Shown: in pieces, positions 7,904-14,802 of the stretch
Layout of the letters: each line of letters opens with the position of its first letter
Numbering within the stretch: position 1 is the first letter of the stretch
Assembly: GCA_040877875.1 (NCBI GenBank)
Contig: JBBDNC010000128.1
Location: 1-17,557, forward strand
Direction: 5' to 3'
Origin: JBBDNC01 sp040877875
GTDB lineage: Bacteria > Bacteroidota > Rhodothermia > Balneolales > Balneolaceae
Length of the DNA: 17,557 bases
Position numbers and translations under genes: made by a program
Notes under the pieces: generated by a model
The model's input: the letters and a program-made list of their open reading frames with translations, nothing else
The model's database searches: none
What the model was told of the DNA's origin: nothing

Positions 7904-8020
7904 CTAAAAGACGGCAATATACTGGCTCACGGCAAGCACCCGGGAAGAACCCTCAAGGACACTCTCATGCGGAACTCAGCCACAATTCCACCCCCAAGCT
8001 AAGACACTTCCGCCGGCGGA
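7904..8020 (-). pseudogene. Faint coding trace, possibly a decayed 2OG-Fe(II) oxygenase C-terminus
   Basis: The 272 bp between the flavoprotein gene and the aldo/keto reductase gene carry no intact gene. Read on the minus strand in one frame, 8014 to 7904 gives GGSVLAWGW, an in-frame TGA, then VPHESVLEGSSRVLAVSQ, ending at TAG 7904-7906. The spacing His-x8-Arg after a GG...PHE segment resembles the C-terminal metal/2-oxoglutarate motif of prolyl-hydroxylase-like oxygenases. The segment is short, has stops, and was picked out by eye from six frames, so chance resemblance is quite possible. Nothing else was recognised between 7784 and 8055. Confidence 0.18.
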
Positions 8021-8055
8021 TGACTCACTGACCTACTGGTAACTGCTGCCAGAAA

Positions 8056-8874
8056 TCAGTCCCATTTCGGTGCAAAAGTCGGATTCGTCAACCTCAATTT
8101 TTGATCCAGGCCGTCAATTTCCTCAAAGTGCTGGTCCGAAAGTTCAAAATCAAAAATGTCGATATTTTCTTTCAGGTGTTCCTCCGTTGCGGCTTTGGGA
8201 ATTGCAATGACATTCTCCTGTTCAATCAGCCATCGAAGGGCAATTTGAGAGGCTGATTTTCCATATGCCTGGCCGATTTTAGCCAGCGTCTCATTCTCCG
8301 GCACCTTTCCCTTGGCAAGGGGGCTGTATGCAGAAACCAGGAAATCATGGTCATACGAATATTCCAGCAGGTCAAATTGGCCCAGGAAAGGGTGAAATTC
8401 CACCTGGTTACAAAAAATCGGGACTCTTAATTCCTCAACCGTTTGCCGGATCCAGCTCATTGAAAAATTACTCACCCCGATATTCATCGCTTTGCCTTGG
8501 TCACGGAGTACCAGCATGGCTTCAAAAGTCTGTTTAAGGGATACCTGTTCGTTTGGCCAATGGATCAGCAACAAGTCCACATAGGGGGTACGCAACTCCT
8601 TGAGGCTTCCTTCAACGGTTTGAAGCAGATCATCGTGTTCCAGATTCGTATGCCAAACCTTAGTTGTGATAAACAGATCTTCCCGATCAACATTTGACTG
8701 GTAAACAGCCTCTCCGATCTCCCGTTCATTCTTATACATCTGGGCCGTATCAAAATGTGTATATCCGAGATCAAGAGCTTTTCTAATAATCTGGTAGCAT
8801 TCCCTCCCGTATAACTGGTAGGTTCCCAATCCGATTTCAGGTACGTTGATACCCTGAGCTGTTTTATATTGCAT
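8056..8874 (-). CDS. Aldo/keto reductase, 2,5-diketogluconate-reductase-like
   Basis: A 272-residue NADPH-dependent (alpha/beta)8 oxidoreductase that reduces aldehydes or ketones. The catalytic tetrad is complete: D42 (FDTAQMY), Y47, K72 (ITTKVW) and H105 (LLIHWP). GVSNF, NQVEFHPF, the PLAKG loop and a C-terminal IPKA nucleotide-binding motif are also present. The length and motif wording match the DkgA/DkgB/YvgN subgroup (AKR5-like); the physiological substrate cannot be read from the sequence, and methylglyoxal or sugar-derived carbonyls are typical. The ATG at 8874 begins the family-standard short N-terminus. The gene converges on the cassette and shows no sign of belonging to it. Its upstream region is interrupted 18 bp before the ATG by a palindromic miniature element, so its promoter must lie within or beyond that insertion. 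Confidence 0.93.
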   Translation of the reverse strand: MQYKTAQGINVPEIGLGTYQLYGRECYQIIRKALDLGYTHFDTAQMYKNEREIGEAVYQSNVDREDLFITTKVWHTNLEHDDLLQTVEGSLKELRTPYVDLLLIHWPNEQVSLKQTFEAMLVLRDQGKAMNIGVSNFSMSWIRQTVEELRVPIFCNQVEFHPFLGQFDLLEYSYDHDFLVSAYSPLAKGKVPENETLAKIGQAYGKSASQIALRWLIEQENVIAIPKAATEEHLKENIDIFDFELSDQHFEEIDGLDQKLRLTNPTFAPKWD

Positions 8875-8890
8875 GAAGCTTGTTTTTCAC

Positions 8891-9053
8891 TAGTGGCGTG
8901 TCAACCATGCGATATGGTGGTTGTCGAAGAGATTTTGCCGTCTGGCAATGCAAAAAACCGGTGCATAGCAAAGCTACGTACCTGTTTTTTAAAGAAGCCA
9001 GCCGGCAAAAGATCGAGGCTTGGCCCCGTAAGAGTATGGTTGACACGACACTA
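8891..9053. mobile_element. Palindromic MITE with TA target duplication (IS630/mariner-type ends)
   Basis: A 159-bp non-coding element (8893-9051) flanked on both sides by TA (8891-8892 and 9052-9053). Terminal inverted repeats are GTGGCGTGTCAACCAT (8893-8908) and the complement of 9036-9051, GTGTCGTGTCAACCAT, with one mismatch in 16. The whole element is an imperfect palindrome centred on the AAA at 8970-8972. Inner arms also match: TTTTGCCGTCTGGC against TTTTGCCGGCTGGC, the A6 tracts with ccggtgcatagc against caggtacgtagc, and GC next to the loop. It encodes no transposase. A TA duplication with short inverted repeats fits mobilisation in trans by an IS630/Tc1-mariner-type transposase. The identity of the parent element is not known to me. 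Confidence 0.75.
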
Positions 9054-9102
9054 ATTGATTGAGGTTAAAATTTGAACGTTTTTATTGATTGTATAACCCA
9101 AA

Positions 9103-9122
9103 AAGTTTTGATCACAAAATTT
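9103..9122 (-). terminator. Weak AT-rich hairpin downstream of the T9SS protein gene
   Basis: On the minus strand AAATTTTG, loop TGAT and CAAAACTT form a stem with one mismatch, followed by a short T run. It lies about 135 bp past the stop at 9256. The stem is AT-rich and the distance is long, so termination here is only a possibility. The 9054-9255 interval otherwise holds a perfect 12-bp palindrome, ATGAAATTTCAT (9183-9194), and no gene. Confidence 0.22.
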
Positions 9123-9255
9123 TACACTATTCTTGTATCCATTGAATAAGCATCATCTCTATATGAACACGGCAGCCTTAGAATGAAATTTCATGACATC
9201 ATATGCAAGCGGTAGGCTGATAAATCATTCAACATCTCTTTCATTCAGTACTTTT

Positions 9256-11817
9256 TTATTTGATCAGCGTCATTTTCCTTGTAAGAACACGGCTTCCCAA
9301 TTCGAGCTGTACGATGTAAATGCCGCTGGGCATCTCTGTTGCATCCCATGTGAGAATATGTTCTCCCTGTTGCAGAGGTTCGTCCAGGAGCAAGGCTACG
9401 CGTTGTCCAACGATATTATAAACCCCTACGTTCACATGGCGCTGTTCGGGTAAATAGAATTTAATATTTGTAGTGGGATTAAACGGGTTCGGAAAATTCT
9501 GATATAACTCCACTTTATCCGGCTGTTCCTCTCCTTCAGATTCTTCGGAGGCCGCCTTCATAGGGTCGGGATTCACCTGTATCGAAAAGCGGTGGCCGGA
9601 TGGGAGCTGATTGACCGGGTGGATTCCGGCCTCAGCAGAAAAGTCATACTCGTCGGGTGTATAGGAATTCGACTCAAAATGATAGCTGTTTTCCTGCCGC
9701 ATATCTACGCTAACCCCGGTTATGTGATCTACCAGCGTTAAAGTCCATAAATCCGGGATATTTTTCAACTCCGGCCAGCTTATCGTAAAAGCCCCTCCCA
9801 CATTCAACGTTACTTGCCCCAAACGTACTTCAAATGCAGCTTCAGGATTCAGCGGACGCGCCTCCTGGGCCAGAAATTGTTGACGGGACTGCTGATCTCT
9901 TAAAAAATAAAGCAGGGCTGCTTCGGGAGATGTTCGCTCCTGACGGAAAAGCGGCCATAATTTTTCATTGTCAAACGGGTCCGCTCCGGCCTCTGCCTCT
10001 TCATGAAAATACAGCACTGCGGCTTCATCGATAAATTGGCGGTTTTGCGCTGTACTTCCCCTTAATTCCATTGCAATATACCTTTCCTGTTTCTCCACCT
10101 CTCTTTCCTGGCTTGGTGCGTTCCGGAAACGTACCGACCCGGCATCCCGGTTTTGAATCAGAAAACCTTGCCAGGGGTTGATTTTGTGATTTTGCAGGGT
10201 GGACAGACGAAATGTTTTTCTTACAGGATCCCATACCTGCCCCACACGGCTTGCAAATTCTCCATTCACCGGAATCAGTTGCCTCAGATCCATTGTTTGA
10301 ATAAAGGGATTCCCAAGAATTTGCCAGCCGGATTCAGACGGGGCCAGGTCCGTCCGGATCTCCACATCCCCCTGGTGGTTCAGTTCGCTTGCCATCAAAG
10401 GTTTCACATCTGCCTGCTCTGTCTCCCGGCCCCGGGTAAGAAAACCTGATCCGGGTTGAAGGGAGCGGCCGGATCCGGCCTGCTCCATACTCTTGTTTTC
10501 CTGTTGAAAGTAAAGCTCCCCGGAGCCTTCGGTATTCATCCCCCTTTGCAGCAGATAGCCGGGGGAGGACATCAAATGCCAGGAGCTGTACGGTTCAGGA
10601 ACATAGGTATAGATGCGTTCAGTGACTCCCGGCAGACCTGGGGATCCGTACAATTGATTTTGGATCCGGGTTTCGGATGACTGGAATTCACTTAATGAAA
10701 TATATCCGTCATCAGCCGCCAAGACAGAGCGAAGTTCCCATGCAGCTCCTTCCCTTCTTTCATCGTAGGCCGCCCGTACGATTCGTTCATTGTCATAAAC
10801 CAAATCAATCAGGCCGCCATGAGAGGGGATATAAAGGTCTTCCATTTCGTAATCCAACTCAATCCCCTCTTCAGAATTCCCGCGGTTGCCGACTACCCCC
10901 ATCCCATAGGGGGCTATCCTGAACGGCCGGCGAATCAAATATTCACTTCCCCCGGATTGAATTTGCAGCCCCCTCAGATCAACCTGTTCGGGAGTCCGGT
11001 TATAAATTTCAAAATATTGCAGATTTTCCCCGTTCATTCTGTAAGACGGCAGAATTTCCGTAATGGCTAAATCCCCCGGTCTGAAACTGTGTGCATATTG
11101 ATATTCTTCAGGCTCCAGTTCGAAATGTTGTAAGGCAAAGGCATCCACTGCACCTTCACCGGGGGGGGTATTCCAGTGAATTTGCAATTCCAGTACATCT
11201 CCATCCTCCAGCATTAGATCTTCAAGCAGCAAATTCAAACCCGCCGTCTGCCATTCGTCCGAAACTCTGCCAAAATTCCCGGAATTAAAGATCCGCTCCC
11301 CGGTATCTGCCCGGTCCGGCTGAATTTCCGAACCTTCCACTCCCTTGTTCACCAGTTTTAAAGTGATCGGCCGATCACCCGCGTTTTGATAAGCAAAGAG
11401 AAAAGAAATCCTGATCCGGTCAAGGTTCTTCCCCGTATTGTTTTCGATAGGCAAGCTTATGAAAATGCCGGAAGTTTGCCGGCCCGGCCGAAATGCCAGA
11501 AATCTTTCAATTCCCTGATTCAGGATGAAATACCCGCTTTCAAGTTCCCGGGCACTTCTTTCTGTCAATTGAATACCTGAAACGGAAGCAGGCAAAATTG
11601 AAGAGAGATTTTCAATCTCCGAAAGGTCGGAGGGATTGACTTTCCAGAGATTATCCCCGGATAAGTCCGTGACCGTACTAAACTCCAGTTCAAACGGCTG
11701 CAGGTTTCCCATTCTCACTTGAGCAGATAATTCACTCCCCCCAAAAAAGAGAAGCAGTAAGCAAGTGAAAAAAGCAATATGTCGTTTTTTATATCTGCTT
11801 TGTAGCGTTTTTCCCAT
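9256..11817 (-). CDS. Large secreted protein with lamin-tail-like domain and T9SS type-A sorting domain
   Basis: An 853-residue exported protein. The N-terminus has a signal peptide: basic start KTLQSRYKKRH, a hydrophobic core and a predicted cut near SELSAQ, residues 28-33. A lamin-tail-like segment at about 245-340 reads DLAITEIL...QYFEIYNRT...VDLRGLQI. The middle is beta-rich and unassigned. A linker rich in Glu (EESEGEEQPDK) leads to the last 85 residues, a T9SS type-A sorting domain with YQNFPNPFNPTTNIKF, VYNIVGQRV and PSGIYIVQL. It should cross the outer membrane through T9SS and be surface-anchored or released. No catalytic domain was recognised. The ATG at 11817 is preferred to the in-frame TTG at 11823. 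A run of eight C residues on the coding strand (complement of 11161-11168) lies at codons 217-219. The gene is monocistronic as far as visible. Confidence 0.88.
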   Translation of the reverse strand: MGKTLQSRYKKRHIAFFTCLLLLFFGGSELSAQVRMGNLQPFELEFSTVTDLSGDNLWKVNPSDLSEIENLSSILPASVSGIQLTERSARELESGYFILNQGIERFLAFRPGRQTSGIFISLPIENNTGKNLDRIRISFLFAYQNAGDRPITLKLVNKGVEGSEIQPDRADTGERIFNSGNFGRVSDEWQTAGLNLLLEDLMLEDGDVLELQIHWNTPPGEGAVDAFALQHFELEPEEYQYAHSFRPGDLAITEILPSYRMNGENLQYFEIYNRTPEQVDLRGLQIQSGGSEYLIRRPFRIAPYGMGVVGNRGNSEEGIELDYEMEDLYIPSHGGLIDLVYDNERIVRAAYDERREGAAWELRSVLAADDGYISLSEFQSSETRIQNQLYGSPGLPGVTERIYTYVPEPYSSWHLMSSPGYLLQRGMNTEGSGELYFQQENKSMEQAGSGRSLQPGSGFLTRGRETEQADVKPLMASELNHQGDVEIRTDLAPSESGWQILGNPFIQTMDLRQLIPVNGEFASRVGQVWDPVRKTFRLSTLQNHKINPWQGFLIQNRDAGSVRFRNAPSQEREVEKQERYIAMELRGSTAQNRQFIDEAAVLYFHEEAEAGADPFDNEKLWPLFRQERTSPEAALLYFLRDQQSRQQFLAQEARPLNPEAAFEVRLGQVTLNVGGAFTISWPELKNIPDLWTLTLVDHITGVSVDMRQENSYHFESNSYTPDEYDFSAEAGIHPVNQLPSGHRFSIQVNPDPMKAASEESEGEEQPDKVELYQNFPNPFNPTTNIKFYLPEQRHVNVGVYNIVGQRVALLLDEPLQQGEHILTWDATEMPSGIYIVQLELGSRVLTRKMTLIK
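11161..11168 (-). repeat. C8 homopolymer tract inside the secreted-protein gene
   Basis: Eight consecutive G residues on the + strand, read as C8 in the coding sequence (Thr-Pro-Pro-Gly in HWNTPPGEG). A one-base change would frameshift the protein at about residue 218, upstream of both the lamin-tail-like and sorting domains. The assembled sequence is in frame. Confidence 0.6.
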
Positions 11818-12240
11818 GAACAATAATCATACGAATAAAAGGTCACAACATGGGTCATATCACCGGTTAACGGACACCGTCTCCGTCATGTGGAGGATAC
11901 GATCATGAGCATGAAAGGATATTTTTAAACAATATCCCCTATATATCTAATAAAATGATTTTACAACAACTAAACCACACAAATATCAAATAATAAGTTA
12001 GCATATGTAGATTTAACGAAGATCGGGGAAATATATGGCCCACACCTGAGAAAAAGATTTGAGGGAGCGGCAGAGAAGCTGTCAGCCCCGGTCTGCAGAA
12101 CCCGGAATGTCAGGATAGCCTTATACAATGGAGGGAACCCTTGAGTGTTCCACTATTCTTAATGGAGGTAAAAAGGAGTTATTTTTCTCCATTTGCCGGC
12201 TGACCTCTACCCCCCAAACCGGATGTTTGACGGCAATAAA
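11818..12240. other. Intergenic region of 423 bp without a recognised gene
   Basis: This lies upstream of the T9SS protein gene and downstream of the symporter gene. It contains short inverted repeats: ACGGA/TCCGT (11870-11886), GGATATT/AATATCC (11917-11923 with 11931-11937), GGAAC/GTTCC (12134-12151) and the hairpin at 12163-12191. The 11940-12010 part is strongly AT-rich and probably holds the promoter of the secreted-protein gene, though I could not place -33/-7 boxes convincingly. The more GC-rich block at about 12020-12120 has no open frame of note and matches no RNA family I recognise. Confidence 0.5.
12163..12191 (-). terminator. Candidate hairpin terminator after the symporter gene
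   Basis: TGGAG...AAAAA...TTTTT...CTCCA can fold into a 29-nt hairpin (5-bp GC-containing base plus A/T pairs) about 50 nt beyond the stop at 12241. A second, looser pairing, TTGCCG (12193-12198) with CGGCAA (12231-12236), lies between them. There is no clean T run after the stem on the minus strand, so confidence is limited. Confidence 0.35.
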
Positions 12241-13542
12241 TCAGTCGTCAAAGTGCAGGTCGCCAAGCAATCCTTCCGTATGAGCTACGGCAACGGATAC
12301 TGCAGCATCTCCCGTAATGTTGACGGCAGTTCGGATCATATCGAGAATTCGGTCGACTCCTAAAATCAAGGCAATTCCCTCCACAGGTACCTGAATAGCC
12401 TGCAAAACAATTACGAGCATGATAATTCCGGCTCCCGGCACCCCGGCCGCACCGATGGAAGCAAGAGTGGCGGTGAGAACGATTGTCAGTTGCTGGGCGA
12501 TCGACAAGTCCATACCAAGAGCCTGGGCGATAAATACGGCGGCGACCGCCTGATACAAGCTCGTACCATCCATATTTATTGTAGCTCCGACCGGAAGTAC
12601 AAAACTGGACACTTCTTCGTGGACACCGAGATTTTTTTCAACCCTTTCCATGGTAACCGGCAGGGTCGCCGCACTGGAACTTGTGCTGAAGCCAAGGAGT
12701 ACCGCCGGCCGGATTGCCCGGAAAAAATCTCTTAATTTCATTTTACTGAACAATTTGAACAGACCCGAATAGACGATAAGTACATGCAGAAATAAACCGA
12801 TGATAACAGCAAGACAATACCAGCCCAAAGCCTGAAGCAGAGTTAACGCCTGACCGAGATCATCCCCCGCCAGATCCACAATCACGGCCGCCATCAATGC
12901 AAACACTCCGTACGGGGCGGTTTTCATGATAAAGTCCACGATTTTTATGACCACATCATTGAGAGCTTCGAAAAAATGGATGAGGACCTCCCCTTTTTGC
13001 AAAGGAATATTGATAATCCCGATCCCCAACAGGACAGCGATAAAAACTACCTGGAGCATTCTTGAATTATCCGATGCCGCATCCGTTGCATTTTCCGGTA
13101 CAACATCAACCAAAAATTGCAACGGACTTTGTTCCAGCAACTGGCGGGCAGCCTCGTCGCGTCCCTCGACCGACTCTCCATAACTTTCCATTAAACTGGT
13201 CCGGGTCTCTTCCGGCAGGGTTTTTCCGGGCTGCATAATATTCACGGTGGTCAGCCCGATCGTAATCGCCAGGGTAGTCGTAATCATATAGATCAAAATC
13301 GTCTTCCCTCCCATTCTTGAAAGCTTGGCCATATCATTCAGGCTGCTAATCCCCACCACAAGGGACGCGACAATCAGCGGCACGGCGATGAGTTTCAAAA
13401 GGTTTACGAAGATCGTTCCGAAGGGACGGATATAATCCGAGGTGAACTCATTAAAACCGGCATAACTGGAAATCAATCCCCAGATCAAGCCGAGAATCAA
13501 ACCGATGATAATCTGCCAATGTAATTTCTTATACCATTTCAT
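12241..13542 (-). CDS. Cation-coupled dicarboxylate/acidic amino acid symporter (GltP/GltPh-like, DAACS family)
   Basis: A 433-residue inner-membrane transporter of the glutamate transporter fold (eight transmembrane helices plus two re-entrant hairpins). Visible signatures are the serine-rich hairpin 1, STSSSAATLP, starting near residue 286; the TM7 cation-site motif NMDGT at about 323-327; hairpin 2 SIGAAGVPGAG near 362-372; and TM8 DRILDMIRTAVNITGD starting at D397. In TM8, D401, R404, T405, N408 and D412 align with GltPh D394, R397, T398, N401 and D405, the residues that bind aspartate/glutamate and sodium; DctA-type carriers usually have Asn at the last position. An acidic amino acid carrier is therefore more likely than a C4-dicarboxylate carrier. 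Its ATG lies 12 bp after the DUF92 gene stop, so it is probably the last gene of that operon. Confidence 0.93.
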   Translation of the reverse strand: MKWYKKLHWQIIIGLILGLIWGLISSYAGFNEFTSDYIRPFGTIFVNLLKLIAVPLIVASLVVGISSLNDMAKLSRMGGKTILIYMITTTLAITIGLTTVNIMQPGKTLPEETRTSLMESYGESVEGRDEAARQLLEQSPLQFLVDVVPENATDAASDNSRMLQVVFIAVLLGIGIINIPLQKGEVLIHFFEALNDVVIKIVDFIMKTAPYGVFALMAAVIVDLAGDDLGQALTLLQALGWYCLAVIIGLFLHVLIVYSGLFKLFSKMKLRDFFRAIRPAVLLGFSTSSSAATLPVTMERVEKNLGVHEEVSSFVLPVGATINMDGTSLYQAVAAVFIAQALGMDLSIAQQLTIVLTATLASIGAAGVPGAGIIMLVIVLQAIQVPVEGIALILGVDRILDMIRTAVNITGDAAVSVAVAHTEGLLGDLHFDD

Positions 13543-13554
13543 AGCTCGTCAGGT

Positions 13555-14391
13555 TTATATCCATTGAAAAAACAGAAGGGCGATCCATCCTCCGAATCCT
13601 GATGCTGCCCAATTCACAGCACTATTGGCAGCTTCCGGGGTTTTGAAATACCGGTTAAACCAGTGCAAGGAGTCGTCATTTCCATATTGGTAAACCGCTC
13701 CCAAAAACGAGTCCACAATACACCCCAGGCTACCGCAAAATGCAATAATGCCAAAATCCCTCATTTGTAATGTGCCGGTTAACAGCAAATAGACAAGCCC
13801 AATCAATACAGCCCCTGAAATGGCAGCCAAAATACCGTTCCAGCTTACCCCTCCCTCTGTTCCCGGTTCTACCTTTCGAAAATTTGTAATTAAAACCGTA
13901 TTCACATGATCACGGCTTCCAATTTCAGTAGCCCAGGTATCTGCCGTCGCCGTTGAAAGCGTTGCTACTGCTGCGATAAAAAACATTTCCATATCCAGTA
14001 AGAACCATCCTACTATAAAAAAAGCCATCCAGAAACCATTTGCCCAAACTTGCAAACCATTCCTTCTGAACTTGAATCTTCCCGAAAAAAAACCGGTATG
14101 ATCGGGCAGGTCCGCCCATTCCCGATCTCTCGATAAATAGGTGCCGCTTAAAAAAAAGAGCAGAACCAATCCTGCCATGACCCAACCTCCCAGTCCCAGT
14201 ACAACCGTACCGAAAACCACTGCTGAAGTCACGGCATCCAGGGTAATCCATTTTAAAAAAAAAGCAATGACCGCAAACAGGCCGCATATCACCACGGCAG
14301 CAGCTATTCGGATATGATCTCCACTGTTCCCTTCCAGTATGAACAGAACAATGAGAATAAAAATGAATGTGAAATTGAGTATTCGATCCAC
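13555..14391 (-). CDS. DUF92 family integral membrane protein
   Basis: A multi-pass membrane protein of the DUF92 (TIGR00297/COG1836) family; in plants a homologue is linked to phytyl-phosphate kinase activity (VTE6), but bacterial function is unsettled. The core begins LDAVTSAVVFGTVVLGLGGW, followed by the family-typical ATLSTATADTWATEIG and a C-terminal SFLGAVYQ and NSAVNWAASGFGG. About seven hydrophobic helices can be seen. The open frame extends to an ATG at 14520, but that would overlap the DUF3098 gene by 128 bp. The GTG at 14391, directly after that gene's stop, avoids overlap and leaves 278 residues; a GTG at 14433 (41-bp overlap) is the other alternative. The stop lies 12 bp before the symporter start. 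Confidence 0.8.
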   Translation of the reverse strand: MDRILNFTFIFILIVLFILEGNSGDHIRIAAAVVICGLFAVIAFFLKWITLDAVTSAVVFGTVVLGLGGWVMAGLVLLFFLSGTYLSRDREWADLPDHTGFFSGRFKFRRNGLQVWANGFWMAFFIVGWFLLDMEMFFIAAVATLSTATADTWATEIGSRDHVNTVLITNFRKVEPGTEGGVSWNGILAAISGAVLIGLVYLLLTGTLQMRDFGIIAFCGSLGCIVDSFLGAVYQYGNDDSLHWFNRYFKTPEAANSAVNWAASGFGGWIALLFFQWI

Positions 14392-14392
14392 A

Positions 14393-14653
14393 CTATTCAG
14401 CTGATGATTGAATACCAGTCGATTGATTATCACGCTTGAGAATAGCAACGATAACGGTAAGATACCCGGCCATAATAACGATTGGAGAAATATAAAGAGA
14501 AACGAATCCACGTACCTCATTCTCTAAATACATGGCTGTAAACCCGAGAACCACCAACAGAACTCCAATTCCCAAGATTTTGTAATTCAGGGGAGTAAAA
14601 AGCATCGGATTGTTTTCTTTCCGGCCTTTTCCCTTACGTTTTTTTGCTGTCAT
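14393..14653 (-). CDS. Small two-helix membrane protein, DUF3098-like
   Basis: An 86-residue protein starting MTAKKRKGKGRK. A basic N-terminal tail is followed by NP-x-LFTPLNYKILGIG and two hydrophobic helices (roughly 27-45 and 58-78: VLLVVLGFTAMYL and SPIVIMAGYLTVIVAIL). The pattern of a short cytosolic tail, a 'NYK/NY' entry into helix 1, and an 'APIV/SPIV' entry into helix 2 matches DUF3098, a Bacteroidota family that I recall lying near undecaprenyl-pyrophosphate phosphatase or FtsX genes; its function is unknown. The frame is open to 14767, but the Met at 14653 is the sensible start because the upstream residues look non-coding. It is the first gene of the minus-strand run into DUF92 and the symporter. 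Confidence 0.72.
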   Translation of the reverse strand: MTAKKRKGKGRKENNPMLFTPLNYKILGIGVLLVVLGFTAMYLENEVRGFVSLYISPIVIMAGYLTVIVAILKRDNQSTGIQSSAE

Positions 14654-14698
14654 AATGTTAGGCGTCGTGAAAAATATGGTAAAGTGAAGCACATGATT

Positions 14699-14716
14699 TA
14701 CTATTTCGGTATAGTA
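14699..14716. promoter_or_regulatory. Perfect inverted repeat in the divergent promoter region
   Basis: TACTAT-N6-ATAGTA is a perfect 6-bp inverted repeat with a 6-bp spacer, placed 46 bp upstream of the DUF3098 start and 86 bp upstream of maf, in the 149-bp divergent intergenic region. It could be an operator or a transcript hairpin. No regulator can be named, and short AT-rich repeats arise by chance. Confidence 0.3.
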
Positions 14717-14802
14717 CGTTAAGTTATTTAATAATAAAAAAACTGCAAAGCCGGAACCCGCGCCCATTCAACCAAAACACAGTTGCTGAAAATTCCCTGA
14801 TT

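Noticed and set aside
7891..8000. Plus-strand frame reading HGKHPGRTLKD, reminiscent of a GK-x2-G-x-TL motif in DUF3820-like proteins
   Set aside because: It is a fragment of about 30 codons with stops at both ends and no further support; it lies opposite the other trace and both cannot be right.
8864..9062. Several small open frames across 8864-9062 on both strands
   Set aside because: They lie inside the palindromic MITE, and their presence on both strands follows from its symmetry.
11818..11823. TTG start that would lengthen the secreted protein by two residues
   Set aside because: The ATG at 11817 is only two codons downstream and gives a normal signal peptide.
12020..12120. CTGAG-containing GC-rich block that could suggest a riboswitch (for example TPP)
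   Set aside because: Only isolated short words match; the conserved core of TPP, cobalamin or SAM riboswitches cannot be completed, and the gene downstream on that strand is in the wrong orientation.
12020..12125. Possible 4.5S/SRP-like or other structural RNA
   Set aside because: The conserved SRP loop (GGAAGCAGCCA-type) is absent and no long stem closes the block.
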